The position numbers were made by a program, and so were the translations under genes. Shown in pieces: positions 1 through 8,935 of a DNA stretch of 56,513 nt. The notes under the pieces were generated by a model, which was not told the DNA's origin, ran no database searches, and saw only the letters and a list, made by a program, of their open reading frames with translations. Position 1 is the first letter of the stretch; the number at the start of each line of letters is the position of its first letter. Source of the stretch: an uncultured Stenotrophomonas sp. (GTDB lineage Bacteria > Pseudomonadota > Gammaproteobacteria > Xanthomonadales > Xanthomonadaceae); assembly GCA_913775725.1 (NCBI GenBank), contig CAJYNG010000007.1, positions 1 through 56,513 of the forward strand, written 5' to 3'.

Positions 1-2
1 CC

Positions 3-323
3 ACGGTCGCCACCGCTGGCCTGCGCTTCGACAAGGGCCTGAAGGCATCGTTCCAGCAGGACAGCTGGTTGCACCTGCGTGGCGGTGTCGGCTACCGCCG
101 TGCCTCGGGTGATCGCAGCCAGGTGGCCAACCTGGCCTTCGCCAACAGCAGCACCACCTTCGCGGTCGAAGGCGCCCCCATCGCCGACAACGCGGTGGTG
201 GCCGAGCTGGGCCTGTCGGCATGGCTGACCCCGCGGCAGCAGCTGGAGCTGGGCTACAGCGGCCAATTCGGTAGTGAAAGCCGAAGCCATGCTGCCAACC
301 TGCGGTGGTCAGTTCGCTTCTGA
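3..323 (+). CDS. C-terminal end of an autotransporter beta-barrel (5' truncated by window edge)
   Basis: The reading frame is open from the window edge and ends at the TGA at 321-323, leaving 106 residues of a longer protein. Alternating polar/hydrophobic strands (LHLRGGVGYRR, QLELGYSGQFG) and a final RWSVRF ending in aromatic Phe are typical of the last strands of an outer-membrane autotransporter barrel, where the terminal Phe is read by the BAM machinery. Short periplasmic-turn motifs and residues such as TPRQQLELGYSG fit the type V secretion translocator domain. The passenger domain lies outside the window, so the function (protease, esterase or adhesin) cannot be read. A hairpin about 20 bases after the stop may end the transcript. 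Confidence 0.7.
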   Translation, partial: TVATAGLRFDKGLKASFQQDSWLHLRGGVGYRRASGDRSQVANLAFANSSTTFAVEGAPIADNAVVAELGLSAWLTPRQQLELGYSGQFGSESRSHAANLRWSVRF

Positions 324-341
324 CGAAAGCACTGTCCTTTT

Positions 342-368
342 GCAGAGGTGCCTGATGGTCACCTCTGC
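342..368 (+). terminator. Possible terminator hairpin after the autotransporter gene
   Basis: Perfect 9-bp arms GCAGAGGTG and CACCTCTGC surround a 9-nt loop, starting 18 bases after the stop codon. There is no clean run of T after the stem, so intrinsic termination is likely but not certain. Confidence 0.45.
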
Positions 369-1170
369 GCCCTTCTAATTCCCACACTTTTCTCAATGTC
401 ATCCGGAGAAAAATAGTTGGTGTTACTCTTGCTCTGATTAATCCAATTCCTCTGACTCGCCCTGTAAGACTGGCATTGCGCTCACGTGAGTCCTTTCATT
501 TACACGGCAGCCTCAGCTTCTGCCGAACAGGTGCAGGTTGTAGTTTTCACCAACGATCCGAAAAACAATGCTATTACAGGCAGCAGGGAGCAAACTGTCT
601 GATAGTCCTGCTGCTGGCACGGAATAAGAGGGCGTGCGAATGCCGGCAAGATTGCTGGCCAGCCAGCCCCATGGGAATATATGCATGAAATGCCCGCGTC
701 GGCGTCGTGGCTAAAGATGAGCCGCAGCGCTTGGCTGCGGCCAGTGTGAAGCTGGATAGGAGGCCAACGCAGGCCCGAACATGCGCTACAGCCGCAAGTT
801 ACGCTAGCCAAAAATGATAGATTCAACTACCAGCACATCCTGTTCAAGGGCCATGGCAAGTTGGATCTCAAGAAGGACTGGTTCGGTGATTTCGCTGGGT
901 CAGTGGTGTGTGATCATTCTGTATCTGGCAAGCCCAAACGAAAGCGAACCTCAAACAGATTGCCGACCATAGATAGGGCGGCACCTATCCTCCACTGATC
1001 TACGCCGCAGGGACCAGCCAGAGGCGTCGTCGACTGTTACCGTATTCGGTGGGCGCTCGAAAATACGAACCCTTCCAAAAGTAGTACATCGTCACCGATC
1101 AATAGGTGGTCCGCTGTGAACTGTCTGCATTGGGTCCGATTTTAAAAATGGAAGAGACGGAGCCAAGTGT
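369..1170. other. Long stretch without a convincing gene
   Basis: Both strands carry only short overlapping reading frames with no recognisable protein features. Composition is more AT-rich than the core genes further right. A stretch near 830-1000 can be read on the plus strand as a fragment (NYQHILFKGHGKLDLKKDWFG is part of it) without a proper start, and may be a remnant of a decayed gene. I cannot assign it. Confidence 0.4.
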
Positions 1171-1171
1171 C

Positions 1172-1198
1172 TGGACCAGGTAGTGGCTACCTGGTCCA
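1172..1198 (-). terminator. Hairpin downstream of the protease/partner operon
   Basis: Perfect 12-bp arms (TGGACCAGGTAG and its complement) with a 3-nt loop lie 18 bases beyond the minus-strand stop codon at 1216. An A-rich tract on the plus strand near 1143-1150 gives U residues only further downstream, so it is an imperfect terminator candidate for the two-gene operon. Confidence 0.5.
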
Positions 1199-1215
1199 AA
1201 CAACTCATCAGGCGA

Positions 1216-1767
1216 TTACAGAAGTTCTTCCTTGCCCTGAATCAACTCAGGTTCTGCGGCCCTAATGCCTGCCTGCGACAGCAGGCGCTCCGGTGCGTCG
1301 AGCGCCGCATTGACTGATGCATATTCCACGATTGCTCTACGCGCGGCGCGGGATATGCTCACCAACCTACCCCCTGTCGCCCGTGCGGCAGCTTCAACTG
1401 GAGCACCGTCAGTAAAGAACAACTTAACGCGTGATGTAACAACTACTGGTGCACCGTCATCGGATATTGCAGCTGACAGCTTGTCTTTACCAGCTCCGGC
1501 AACAGGTGGTGCGTCTACGGCGGAACGCTTGACGCGGGTGGAACTACTTGCTGGCTGGCCAAAGTCGGCCCGGTCCTCTACGGCGGTGGGCGTCGCCAGG
1601 CGGAACCTGGTCCCATGTATCTCGAACGAACGACCGCTAGTCTCCGTGGACAACGCGTTGGCGTCGAGGGTCGTAAGAAGCTTGACGGGATCGGTAGCAT
1701 CCTGCGCTTGCGAAGGTGTGGTGATGGCTGCGGATGCAAGGATACTCATCAGAAGGATGGTCTTCAT
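1216..1767 (-). CDS. Secreted partner of the adjacent subtilisin-like protease, propeptide/chaperone-like
   Basis: A 183-residue protein with a clear signal peptide (MKTILLMSILASAAITTPSQAQ, cleavage after AQA near residue 22). A low-complexity middle part is followed by a C-terminal 70 residues patterned like an I9-type subtilisin propeptide: VKLFF..GAPVEAAARATGGRL, IVEYASV, and a closing AAEPEL where propeptides usually have VEPD. The start codon lies one base after the protease stop codon, so translation is almost certainly coupled. Known parallel: Aeromonas sobria serine protease ASP, also kexin-like with a P-domain and lacking its own propeptide, needs the gene just downstream (ORF2) as an external chaperone. 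I infer the same role here: folding aid and temporary inhibitor in the periplasm. The similarity is by pattern and gene order, not by alignment. A longer in-frame start exists upstream at 1884 but it would overlap the protease and lose the signal peptide. Confidence 0.7.
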   Translation of the reverse strand: MKTILLMSILASAAITTPSQAQDATDPVKLLTTLDANALSTETSGRSFEIHGTRFRLATPTAVEDRADFGQPASSSTRVKRSAVDAPPVAGAGKDKLSAAISDDGAPVVVTSRVKLFFTDGAPVEAAARATGGRLVSISRAARRAIVEYASVNAALDAPERLLSQAGIRAAEPELIQGKEELL

Positions 1768-1768
1768 G

Positions 1769-3571
1769 TCAGTGCCCCAAGATGCGAAGTGTGAACGACT
1801 CAAGCTTCCCGCGAGATGCGGCACCGGCAGGGCGTCCCATGTCGGTGGCCTCCAGCGTCCAGGTGCCCTTGCCATTTTCGTCAAGGAAAGCGTTACTCGA
1901 AAGAAGCTGCCAAGCAGAGAAGCTGGCCTGCTTGTTCCAGAATCCCGAGCCTATGGCAGTGTAGGCAGGTTGCACGACGCTGCGGGTGCCGCTGGGCGAG
2001 ATAAGGACGAATTCCACCAGGCGGCTGTTGACGTGATCCAAAGAGAATCCGAGTTGCACGGCCTCAATTTTGCGCGCGCCATCAGGCATCTCGATCTTCA
2101 GTCGGGTCGTGCGCGGCACTGAACTAATGCTCACTTGACGCCTGACGGTATGCCACCCAGTGTCGACCAGAGCACCTAGCGGCTGGAAGGTGGAGGCCAA
2201 ATGGACGGCTCGTGCCGCATCCACCACGCCAAAGCCGTACCAGTTGCTGAAGGCGTGACCGGCGGCATTGGTGATCCACCCCGGAACAAGTTCTCGCCCA
2301 TCGCTGAGTCGGGTCGAGACTTGCTGTGGGTCCGTCTTCCTCGCTGTAACTGCCAGCACGTACTTGACATCACGGAAACTGAGCTGTGGGTTCGCTTCCA
2401 GAATAAGAGCCGCGACACCAGAAACCATGGGTGCTGCAGCAGAAGTTCCGTTCATTTTGGCTGTGTAATCACACGAACGATCAATCAGCGATAGGTTGCT
2501 GTCCAGATCATCTTCGCGATTCTTGTTGATATTGGTGCCGTCTTCGCATCCGGCTATATCGGTAGTGATGATCGCCGGGTCATAAGAGTTTGGGGCTAGG
2601 CCGGGCTCATACTTTTTCTGTATTCCACCTTCGCCACCGAAGCCCGATACCCAGAGTGCTGAGCCGGTAGAGGAATAAGATGAACGTCTACCATCAGCCG
2701 CGACAGCCCCCACTGTGATTGTGTTGAAATAGTTGTTCCGTGGGTCATGTCCTGCTGGGAGGCAGCCGACGTTAAGCTGCTTGGTCTGGTAGCTGCACGA
2801 ATCCAATACTCCAAATGCTGTTTTCCGCGTCGCAGCATTAGTAAAGTTGTTCCCGGCGGCCTTGACGTAAATGCCCCCGCGTCCCGAACGAGTGCTGGAC
2901 ATTGCGCGTTCGTACGATAACTGATCGTTGGTACTGCTTCCAACCGGTAAGTTCGGGCTGACGGAGCTAAGCCCCCAGCTGTTGTTGAAGACGTCAATAT
3001 CGGCCGATTCCTGACCATCCCACCACGCATAGCTGAGATTTTCTTCGGAGGCATAAAGTGTAATTGAGCCACTTTTAGTGGGCTTGCTCTCAAGCCAGTT
3101 GAAGCCCTTCAGCGTGGCTGAGGGCGCGACCCCCCTCACACCTATCCCGTTCCCGCCGACCGCGGCAGCAATGCCTCCTACCATGGTGCCGTGAGCGTTG
3201 AGCGTGGGATTGAGGGGTGTGGGGTCGTTTCGGTTACGCGCGTTGGGATTGAAGTTCCGCCCAGCAATTCTACCGACGTGCGCCCGTAGATCGGGATGCG
3301 CAATCTGCAGGCCATTGTCGATGATGCCGATAGTTACGCCTTCGCCCCGGATGTTGTTGCGGTAGAGGCCGTCGACATTGAGATCATTGCCCGAGACGAG
3401 TGGCGTATCTGCAATAGCACGCTGTCCCGTGTTTTTAAGGTGCCACTGGTACACGGCGAGGGGATCACCAGCATCTTGGGCATTCGCTACGGAGATGGAT
3501 GTCGAGAGAATCAACGCGGTTGCAATGGCTAGCCGATTCAGTCGCCGTAGGGGCGCATGCGTGTAGGTCAT
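1769..3571 (-). CDS. Secreted S8 serine protease, subtilisin/kexin-like with C-terminal P-domain
   Basis: The 600-residue protein has a signal peptide (about residues 1-31, ending VANAQ) and then almost at once the mature kexin-like start DPLAVYQWHLKNTGQ, with no room for an I9 propeptide. The catalytic triad is visible: Asp85 in IGIIDNG, His127 in NAHGTMVGG, Ser377 in NGTSAAAPM, with the oxyanion Asn near 241 in KAAGNNF. From about residue 470 the sequence turns into a beta-rich P/homoB domain (IEAVQLGFSLDHVNSRLVEF, LISPSGT, GTWTLEATD). Cysteines (259, 270, 342, 367) suggest disulfides. Known of the family: extracellular endopeptidases cutting proteins, often toxic to hosts. The next gene begins one base after the stop and probably encodes the missing chaperone/propeptide. 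Upstream AAGGAAA on the minus strand can serve as ribosome site. Confidence 0.9.
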   Translation of the reverse strand: MTYTHAPLRRLNRLAIATALILSTSISVANAQDAGDPLAVYQWHLKNTGQRAIADTPLVSGNDLNVDGLYRNNIRGEGVTIGIIDNGLQIAHPDLRAHVGRIAGRNFNPNARNRNDPTPLNPTLNAHGTMVGGIAAAVGGNGIGVRGVAPSATLKGFNWLESKPTKSGSITLYASEENLSYAWWDGQESADIDVFNNSWGLSSVSPNLPVGSSTNDQLSYERAMSSTRSGRGGIYVKAAGNNFTNAATRKTAFGVLDSCSYQTKQLNVGCLPAGHDPRNNYFNTITVGAVAADGRRSSYSSTGSALWVSGFGGEGGIQKKYEPGLAPNSYDPAIITTDIAGCEDGTNINKNREDDLDSNLSLIDRSCDYTAKMNGTSAAAPMVSGVAALILEANPQLSFRDVKYVLAVTARKTDPQQVSTRLSDGRELVPGWITNAAGHAFSNWYGFGVVDAARAVHLASTFQPLGALVDTGWHTVRRQVSISSVPRTTRLKIEMPDGARKIEAVQLGFSLDHVNSRLVEFVLISPSGTRSVVQPAYTAIGSGFWNKQASFSAWQLLSSNAFLDENGKGTWTLEATDMGRPAGAASRGKLESFTLRILGH

Positions 3572-3851
3572 AATGTAAATTTCCTTCCTGTAGTATGGGT
3601 GCTTGGAAATCGTTCAATGACTTGCGTGGAGATCCTTCTGCATCGTGCGGGCGTGCGCTCCGCGCCCCCTGTGTGGAAACAAGCCCTCCGTTCTCGTGTG
3701 TAAGATGTTTGTGATGTGCTTGGGTGCCGGAGTTGTTCTGAGCTCTGGAGCGGAATCGCCTTGAGCGAAGCCACGTCTGCGGTGGCTCAAATTGGGCCGT
3801 GAGGCGCCATATCTCCAGCGGAGGTCTGCGCCAAGATTTACGCCCTAACGC

Positions 3852-4652
3852 CTAGAAGTGAGTACCGCCATCGATCCTAAGTTCGGTGCCTGTGATGAAG
3901 CGGCCGTCGTCACTCGCCAGCATTGCAACAACACCAGCTACGGTCTCCGGTTTTGCAAATCCCTCGATTAATGCAGGTTGCAGCTTGGCGAACAAGCTCA
4001 TGTCCGCGTCTTCGGGCAGGCCTGCGCCCTTGTTCTGCCCGCTGTGGCCAGAGCCAACAGTCATCCCTGAAGAGATGGAGCCGGGTTGGACGCAAGTGAA
4101 GCGGATTCCATCCTGGGAGTACTCGGAGGCAAGTGCGTGAGTCATCGACTGGATTCCGCCCTTGCTTGCTGCATAAGCAGCCATGTACGGGTGAGCAAAG
4201 GTTGCGGAGGTCGAACTGAAATTCACTACCGCGGCGCTCTTGCTGAGGCGCAAGGCAGGAACAGATTCTCGAATGAGCAGGAACGTCCCGACGAGATTGA
4301 CACGAATTACTCGCTCGAACTCTTCAACGCTCGTTTTGTGAGTGTGCGATGAGCGCAGAATGCCGGCCGCACAAACCAGGACATCCAGCCCTCCAAGTTC
4401 ATCGACTGCGGTTCTTACGCCATTGCAGACTGAATCCTCATCAGAGACGTCCATAATCAGCGTGTGTAGACGGTCCTTGTCAGTCCCAGCTTTTGCCGCT
4501 GTGTCCTCCAGTCCCTCGCTACTAACATCAGCTGCCACGAGCAGAGCTCCTTCCGACAACATTCGAATTGCCGTTGATTGACCAATGCCGGATCCGGCAC
4601 CAGTGATCAATACGCGGCGTCCTTCATACCGCTTCAAAATATCTGTGGTCAT
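3852..4652 (-). CDS. Short-chain dehydrogenase/reductase (classical SDR)
   Basis: A 266-residue classical SDR. The NAD(P)-binding motif TGAGSGIG is at residues 17-24, the structural motif is CAAG near 94-97 in place of NNAG, catalytic Ser is near 146 (NFSS), Tyr160 and Lys164 form YAASK, and the C-terminus has the usual GTELRIDGG. An Asp in VAADVS at about 42 suggests preference for NAD(H). The reaction is oxidation of a secondary alcohol to a ketone or the reverse. It is divergent from a 3-ketosteroid-dehydrogenase-like flavoenzyme, with about 400 bp between, so a hydroxysteroid or similar polycyclic alcohol is a reasonable guess for the substrate. The exact substrate cannot be read from sequence. 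Confidence 0.85.
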   Translation of the reverse strand: MTTDILKRYEGRRVLITGAGSGIGQSTAIRMLSEGALLVAADVSSEGLEDTAAKAGTDKDRLHTLIMDVSDEDSVCNGVRTAVDELGGLDVLVCAAGILRSSHTHKTSVEEFERVIRVNLVGTFLLIRESVPALRLSKSAAVVNFSSTSATFAHPYMAAYAASKGGIQSMTHALASEYSQDGIRFTCVQPGSISSGMTVGSGHSGQNKGAGLPEDADMSLFAKLQPALIEGFAKPETVAGVVAMLASDDGRFITGTELRIDGGTHF

Positions 4653-5049
4653 ACCGTCTGCTCCTGAGTTGAAGGGTTTTGCGTGGGTTGTGCCTATCCG
4701 GTTCCTGTTGGTCGCTCGGAACGCTGAGGTTGTAGCTAGTCAGTGGTTGGTGGGGTTCCGGGAATACAAGCAATCGCCGCTAAACCGCTGCCGCGTGAAG
4801 CGGCCAGCTGGCGGATCTCTCTTTTAATCACTGGAGGTAGGGGGCTTTGTGTCTGTGAAGACTCCTAGCGGCGCGAATGTTGACTTGGCAGAGCCATATC
4901 GGTGCCCTGCCTCTACCCGGTTAATAGCATTTGAACATACATGCAGTATTGTTACGATACAGTGTGTCTAGTGAGTGACACAATGGGCTGCGCCTGCGCT
5001 TGGCCTGCGCAGGTGCGATTCGTGGCAGACCGCGAAGGAGTAGAGGGTG
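4653..5049. other. Divergent intergenic control region between SDR and flavoprotein genes
   Basis: No gene is visible in these 397 bases. The right half holds a sigma70-like promoter and two operator-like palindromes pointing to the flavoprotein gene (listed separately). The left half should contain the SDR promoter, which I cannot place. Confidence 0.5.
4931..4982 (+). promoter_or_regulatory. Predicted promoter with two operator-like palindromes
   Basis: TTGAAC (4931-4936), a 16-base spacer and TACGAT (4953-4958) resemble -35 and -10 boxes. The interrupted palindrome GTAT-TGTTACG-ATAC (4946-4960) overlaps the -10 box. A second inverted repeat, TGTGTC-8-GACACA (4963-4982), covers the likely start point of transcription. 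This is the usual geometry for repression, for example by a TetR-family protein. No regulator gene lies next to it in this window. Confidence 0.5.
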
Positions 5050-6759
5050 ATGAACCGAGAAGTAAGACAGGATCTTTCCGTCGACGTAGTGGTAGTGGGA
5101 TCGGGTACCGGCATGGCAGCTGCACTGGCAGCAAGTGAGGCCGGGCTGTCAGTGATAGTTGTTGAGAAGACGGAGTTGTTCGGGGGATCGACCGCACGCT
5201 CGGGCGGTGCGATCTGGATTCCTGGCAATCCGGCGCTGCGAAGGCAGGGCGGCGCCATTCCGCGCGCTCAAACTGATCGTTACTTGGAGTCAGTGGTAAG
5301 CGGCAGCGCGCCATCGGAGCGCTACGGCGCATTCCTCGACCACGGCCCGGCTGCCGTCGCCATGCTCGAGCGCACAACTGCGCTGAAATTCCGCTGGATG
5401 AGGGGTTATCCGGATTACTTCCCCAATGAGCCTGGGGGCAATGGAGCTGGCAGTTCGTGCGAGGCTGAGCCATTCGACATCAACCGATTGGGCGACCAAA
5501 AGTGCTGCCTGCGGCCCTCCGATGTTGAATCCCCCCTTCCGATGCCTGTGACTGGTGCAGATTACAAATGGTTGAACCTGATCATGCGTACGCCCGCCAA
5601 GAGCATATCGATCGCAGCCAAGCGCCTGCTCCAGGGCGTTTGGGGGGCAATGGCGGGGCGAAAGCTCGTCACCGGCGGACAAGCCATTGCAGCCGGGATG
5701 CTGGACGGCCTTCTGAGGGCAGGAGTGCCGTGCCTAAATGGCACGCGAGTAGTGGATCTGATCCACAATCAAGGGCGCGTTACAGGTGTTATCGCAGAAC
5801 GGGACGGGGCACAATTCCGTATTAATGCCACCTGCGGCGTGGTACTTGCTGCAGGCGGGTTCGATCACAACATGGACATGCGAGCGCAGTACCAATCGGC
5901 TTCCCTGGTAGATGATGTCAGCTTGGGAGCACGCGGCAACGTGGGTGAGGGCATCCTCATGGGCAAAAGAGCAGGAGTTGGCCTGGCGTCCATGGATCAG
6001 GCTTGGTGGTACCCCACAGTGAAGCCAGTTAAAGGCTATCCTCCCATTGTACTGGCTGACAGATCCCTACCGGGCTCTTTCATGATCAATAGCCGCGGTC
6101 GACGATTTGTCAATGAGGCCGAAAGCTACATGGCATTCGGACAGCGGGTACTAGAGCTTGAGCAGCGCGGACAACCCGTCGGGCAGATGTGGATGGTGTT
6201 CGATCAGCAGTACCGGAATAGCTACCTTATGGCCGCGTCCATTCCCCCTCGAAAGAAGCTGCCCTCCGACTGGTATCAGGCAGGAATCGTCGTTGAGGCA
6301 GACACCCCCGCCGATCTTGCAGCCGCTATGCATGTTCCGCAGCAGGTATTTTTTAGCGAGTTCTGTCACTACAACGAGATGGCTACCTCAGGCGTGGACA
6401 GCGATTTTTCGAGAGGCGATAGCGCTTACGATCGGTACTACGGTGACCCGACCATTGCCCCCAATCCGAACCTAAGGCCGCTTGCGGGCAAGTTGTTTGC
6501 TGTCCAGTTTGTGCTGTCCGATCTAGGAACCTGTGGTGGATTGACTGCTGACGCCAATGCGGTTGCCATGCGCAACGATGGAACCCCAATGGATGGTCTT
6601 TACGTGATCGGCAACAATGCAGCCAATGCGTTTGGAGCCGCTTATCCCGGCGCGGGTGCCACGATTGGTCAGGGCATTACATTTGGGTACATAGCCGTTC
6701 AACATATGCTCAGCTCCTCTTCCTCTAAGGCTGCTATTGCATCCGGTGCGCTCGAGTAG
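5050..6759 (+). CDS. FAD-dependent oxidoreductase, 3-ketosteroid-delta1-dehydrogenase-like
   Basis: A 569-residue FAD_binding_2 flavoprotein. The dinucleotide motif VVVGSGTGMAAAL is near residues 14-26, with GGSTARSGGAIWIPGN directly after; the C-terminus has GLYVIGNNAANAF and AYPGAGATIGQGITFGYIA. This ending matches the delta1-KstD group, in which the Tyr of YPG and a nearby Gly polarise the steroid C3 keto group. The expected reaction is 1,2-desaturation of a 3-ketosteroid-like substrate. Fumarate-reductase-type relatives share the fold, so the substrate remains inferred. AAGGAG at 5035-5040 is 9 bases before the ATG at 5050; a GTG three bases upstream is possible but worse placed. The divergent SDR could supply the keto substrate. 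Confidence 0.8.
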   Translation: MNREVRQDLSVDVVVVGSGTGMAAALAASEAGLSVIVVEKTELFGGSTARSGGAIWIPGNPALRRQGGAIPRAQTDRYLESVVSGSAPSERYGAFLDHGPAAVAMLERTTALKFRWMRGYPDYFPNEPGGNGAGSSCEAEPFDINRLGDQKCCLRPSDVESPLPMPVTGADYKWLNLIMRTPAKSISIAAKRLLQGVWGAMAGRKLVTGGQAIAAGMLDGLLRAGVPCLNGTRVVDLIHNQGRVTGVIAERDGAQFRINATCGVVLAAGGFDHNMDMRAQYQSASLVDDVSLGARGNVGEGILMGKRAGVGLASMDQAWWYPTVKPVKGYPPIVLADRSLPGSFMINSRGRRFVNEAESYMAFGQRVLELEQRGQPVGQMWMVFDQQYRNSYLMAASIPPRKKLPSDWYQAGIVVEADTPADLAAAMHVPQQVFFSEFCHYNEMATSGVDSDFSRGDSAYDRYYGDPTIAPNPNLRPLAGKLFAVQFVLSDLGTCGGLTADANAVAMRNDGTPMDGLYVIGNNAANAFGAAYPGAGATIGQGITFGYIAVQHMLSSSSSKAAIASGALE

Positions 6760-7616
6760 TTGCGGATCCGGCTGGCGATGCGTCGAGCCTGGCCCGTATC
6801 CACCTTCGCGGTGATCCAGATGGTCGCATTCATTGAGGACTCAAGCCAACAGTTACGTTCTGGCGGCTTGAGCGGTTACAGAGATATTCAATCGGCAGCT
6901 TCTTGTCGGAGAGATCGTGGGACCTTTAGATCTCCACTTGCTTCTATCAAGCAGAACCTTGTCTACAGGCTCAAGCTGGTAGGGGTGGGAATTGCAGCCG
7001 CTGAGGTTTGCCGCAAGGTAGGCGCCGCTGGGCAACGTGTTGTTTGACACGAGAAGTGAGACGGGCTGGGCGCATGCCTGTTCAAGCGGCTGCGATTGCT
7101 GGAGAAGGAAACATGACCTACAAGTTGGTGGTCCGCATGAGCCTGAACAAGGCGATTGTGCAGGCGGGCCTTGCAAAGAACTCTGAGGCCTGATCACAAG
7201 CGCGCCTAATGGATCGGCTAAGGCGCATGGGAGCAACGCTATCCGCCGCTGGATGCCCTGAGTTGCTCAGAAATCGATTCGCTACCGCTGTACGAGTATT
7301 GGTGATGCCGCATCGAAGGAGGTGCTGGTGGCATCAAAAGCGCGTATGGCATCTCCAAGCACGACCAAATCGTCCATAGACGTCCACCGTTATGCACGGC
7401 TCTCGGGGGTATATTTGGGGGTGCCTTGGGCATTCCGAAAATGTAAATTATTTTAAATTCAATGCCATAAGGATTATTTGTGGTTCGGATAAGCGCACCA
7501 TCTCACGCAGGCGCACCCGAGCGCTGTGCTTTCAGGACGCGGCTCGCGCACTGCCGACCCAGAGGGCTGCCAGATGTGGCCCGCACCGGGCTTGACCACA
7601 CCAAGGAGCAAGCTGG
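6760..7616. other. Long gene-free stretch
   Basis: Over 850 bases with only short, overlapping frames of odd composition and no recognisable motif. The segment near 7437-7490 is strongly AT-rich and may carry the promoter of the lipoprotein gene at 7617. The pattern suits decayed or spacer DNA in an accessory region. I see no intact gene. Confidence 0.4.
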
Positions 7617-8048
7617 ATGAGCAGGCTTCCCGTAGTCATCCTCCTGTGCGTCGCAACGACAGCCTGTGCAGGCCCGATCCGATGGGCTGAACCACAGGAT
7701 TTCAGTTTCTCCGTGGTGGACAACCCGAGGGAGAAGCGATACGACATCGCCCTCGCCTCTTCTGCCATCGCGCCGTTATGCCTCCTGAAGGAGAACTGGC
7801 CTGCTGAAGACGGCACATTTCCGACGGGGTACGAAGGCGCGGTCTTGACCATGACCATGGGTCTTCTGCAGCCCAAAGCTGTCATGACCGCGTACTGCCC
7901 GGGAGGATGTGGCGAGGTTCGCCTGGAGCCAGGCCAGATCCTGCGGTCAAGGATTGCCTATGCAGCATTTGGTGATGCAGAGATCGTCGCAGTTGATCCT
8001 GTCCGCTCGATATCGTTCACCGTTCATCCCTTCTATTGCAGACGGTAG
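7617..8048 (+). CDS. Small putative lipoprotein of unknown function
   Basis: 143 residues. The N-terminus MSRLPVVILLCVATTACAG is a short signal peptide with Cys17 in a lipobox-like position (TTAC), so lipid anchoring is likely but the box is not canonical. The rest is a compact, probably beta-rich domain with Cys residues at about 55, 96, 100 and 140 (YCPGGCGE among them), suggesting disulfides in the periplasm. AAGGAG about 9 bases before the ATG supports this start. I do not recognise the family. It stands alone, preceded by an AT-rich stretch and followed by 160 bases of non-coding DNA. Confidence 0.65.
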   Translation: MSRLPVVILLCVATTACAGPIRWAEPQDFSFSVVDNPREKRYDIALASSAIAPLCLLKENWPAEDGTFPTGYEGAVLTMTMGLLQPKAVMTAYCPGGCGEVRLEPGQILRSRIAYAAFGDAEIVAVDPVRSISFTVHPFYCRR

Positions 8049-8210
8049 TCCATGCCCCACCAGGCATTCCGATCATCGTTGATGGACGCTCTGAGATGTC
8101 TGCTTCTGCGCAGTTTTCAGGCCTGGTTAGGTAAGCAGAACCCTATGGGATCTACGCTCGAATAGAAGTGCGACGCTCCGTATGCAGCGTGTGGTCCTGT
8201 CGGTCGGAAC

Positions 8211-8918
8211 CTACTCCCAGTGATCAGGTTTTAGAATAGGTTTCTTCCCTGTTTGAACCCGGGCAGGCAGCAGCGCGCGCTGCAACTCAACGTCCAGTAG
8301 ATGCGCGCGGGTCCAGTCAGCTTGAGCATCGAGTGAGGTACTCACTGCTCGCCCCGCAGCTCTGCCGCTGACTGGTGGGTGCCGAGGCGTGACCACGCCC
8401 AATCGGACGTGAGGAAAGTCTTCCCTGATGGCTCTGAGCACAGGCTCAACATCACTGTCATTTGAGCAGATGACCATCTGCGCATAACGTCCTGAAGCAG
8501 CATCTCTGTACATCGCCAGCGCGATGTTCACGTCGGTCTGTTTCTCTTCGATTTTCCACACACGGGTACGTCTGCTGCGATCGTAGGCCGTGCCTGGATC
8601 GAAGACAGGGAGAAGGACGCCCTTCCTGTCCATGCTGTGCTTGCCGAGCGTCTTCAGGAATCGCCGTGGATGGAGGTGCTCATGCGCACGCAGGTAATTC
8701 TCCTGAGCGATTACCGATGCGCCGCCATGGGTAGCAAAGCGCCCAAGTGCCATGGCCGTGAAGTAGTGCAGGTGCTGAAGATCGCTGGCAGGATCCTGAT
8801 CCTTGAGGACAATCTCGAAGAGGCGCAAGAGATCGATCCACTTGAAAGAAGTGTTTCGGATGCGCCCGTAGTAGAGATTGTAGCCATCGACGTAAACAGC
8901 GGTCGCAATAGGCATCAT
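8211..8918 (-). CDS. NYN/PIN-like domain protein, probable ribonuclease
   Basis: 235 residues with the NYN signature: AVYVDGYNLYYG at residues 7-18 (first acidic residue Asp11), KQTDVNIALAM in the middle and MVICSNDSDVEPVLRAIRE (second acidic cluster), followed by VRLGVVTPRHP. NYN domains share the PIN/FLAP nuclease fold and coordinate a metal through conserved Asp residues to cut RNA. The protein is a lone-domain cytosolic form, as often found in accessory DNA. Two ATGs occur in a row at 8918 and 8915; AGGA lies about 7 bases upstream of the first. A strong bidirectional terminator lies just upstream, so the promoter must be squeezed into 17 bases or the gene is read from a promoter beyond the terminator; this is unusual. 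Confidence 0.8.
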   Translation of the reverse strand: MMPIATAVYVDGYNLYYGRIRNTSFKWIDLLRLFEIVLKDQDPASDLQHLHYFTAMALGRFATHGGASVIAQENYLRAHEHLHPRRFLKTLGKHSMDRKGVLLPVFDPGTAYDRSRRTRVWKIEEKQTDVNIALAMYRDAASGRYAQMVICSNDSDVEPVLRAIREDFPHVRLGVVTPRHPPVSGRAAGRAVSTSLDAQADWTRAHLLDVELQRALLPARVQTGKKPILKPDHWE

Positions 8919-8935
8919 TTGCGTCCTGCAAACGT

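Noticed and set aside
476-826. Short overlapping frames on both strands
   Set aside because: No start site, no motif, no codon bias; mutually overlapping.
1265-2122. A 285-codon plus-strand frame opposite the protease operon
   Set aside because: Complement of the protease and partner; no signal or domain.
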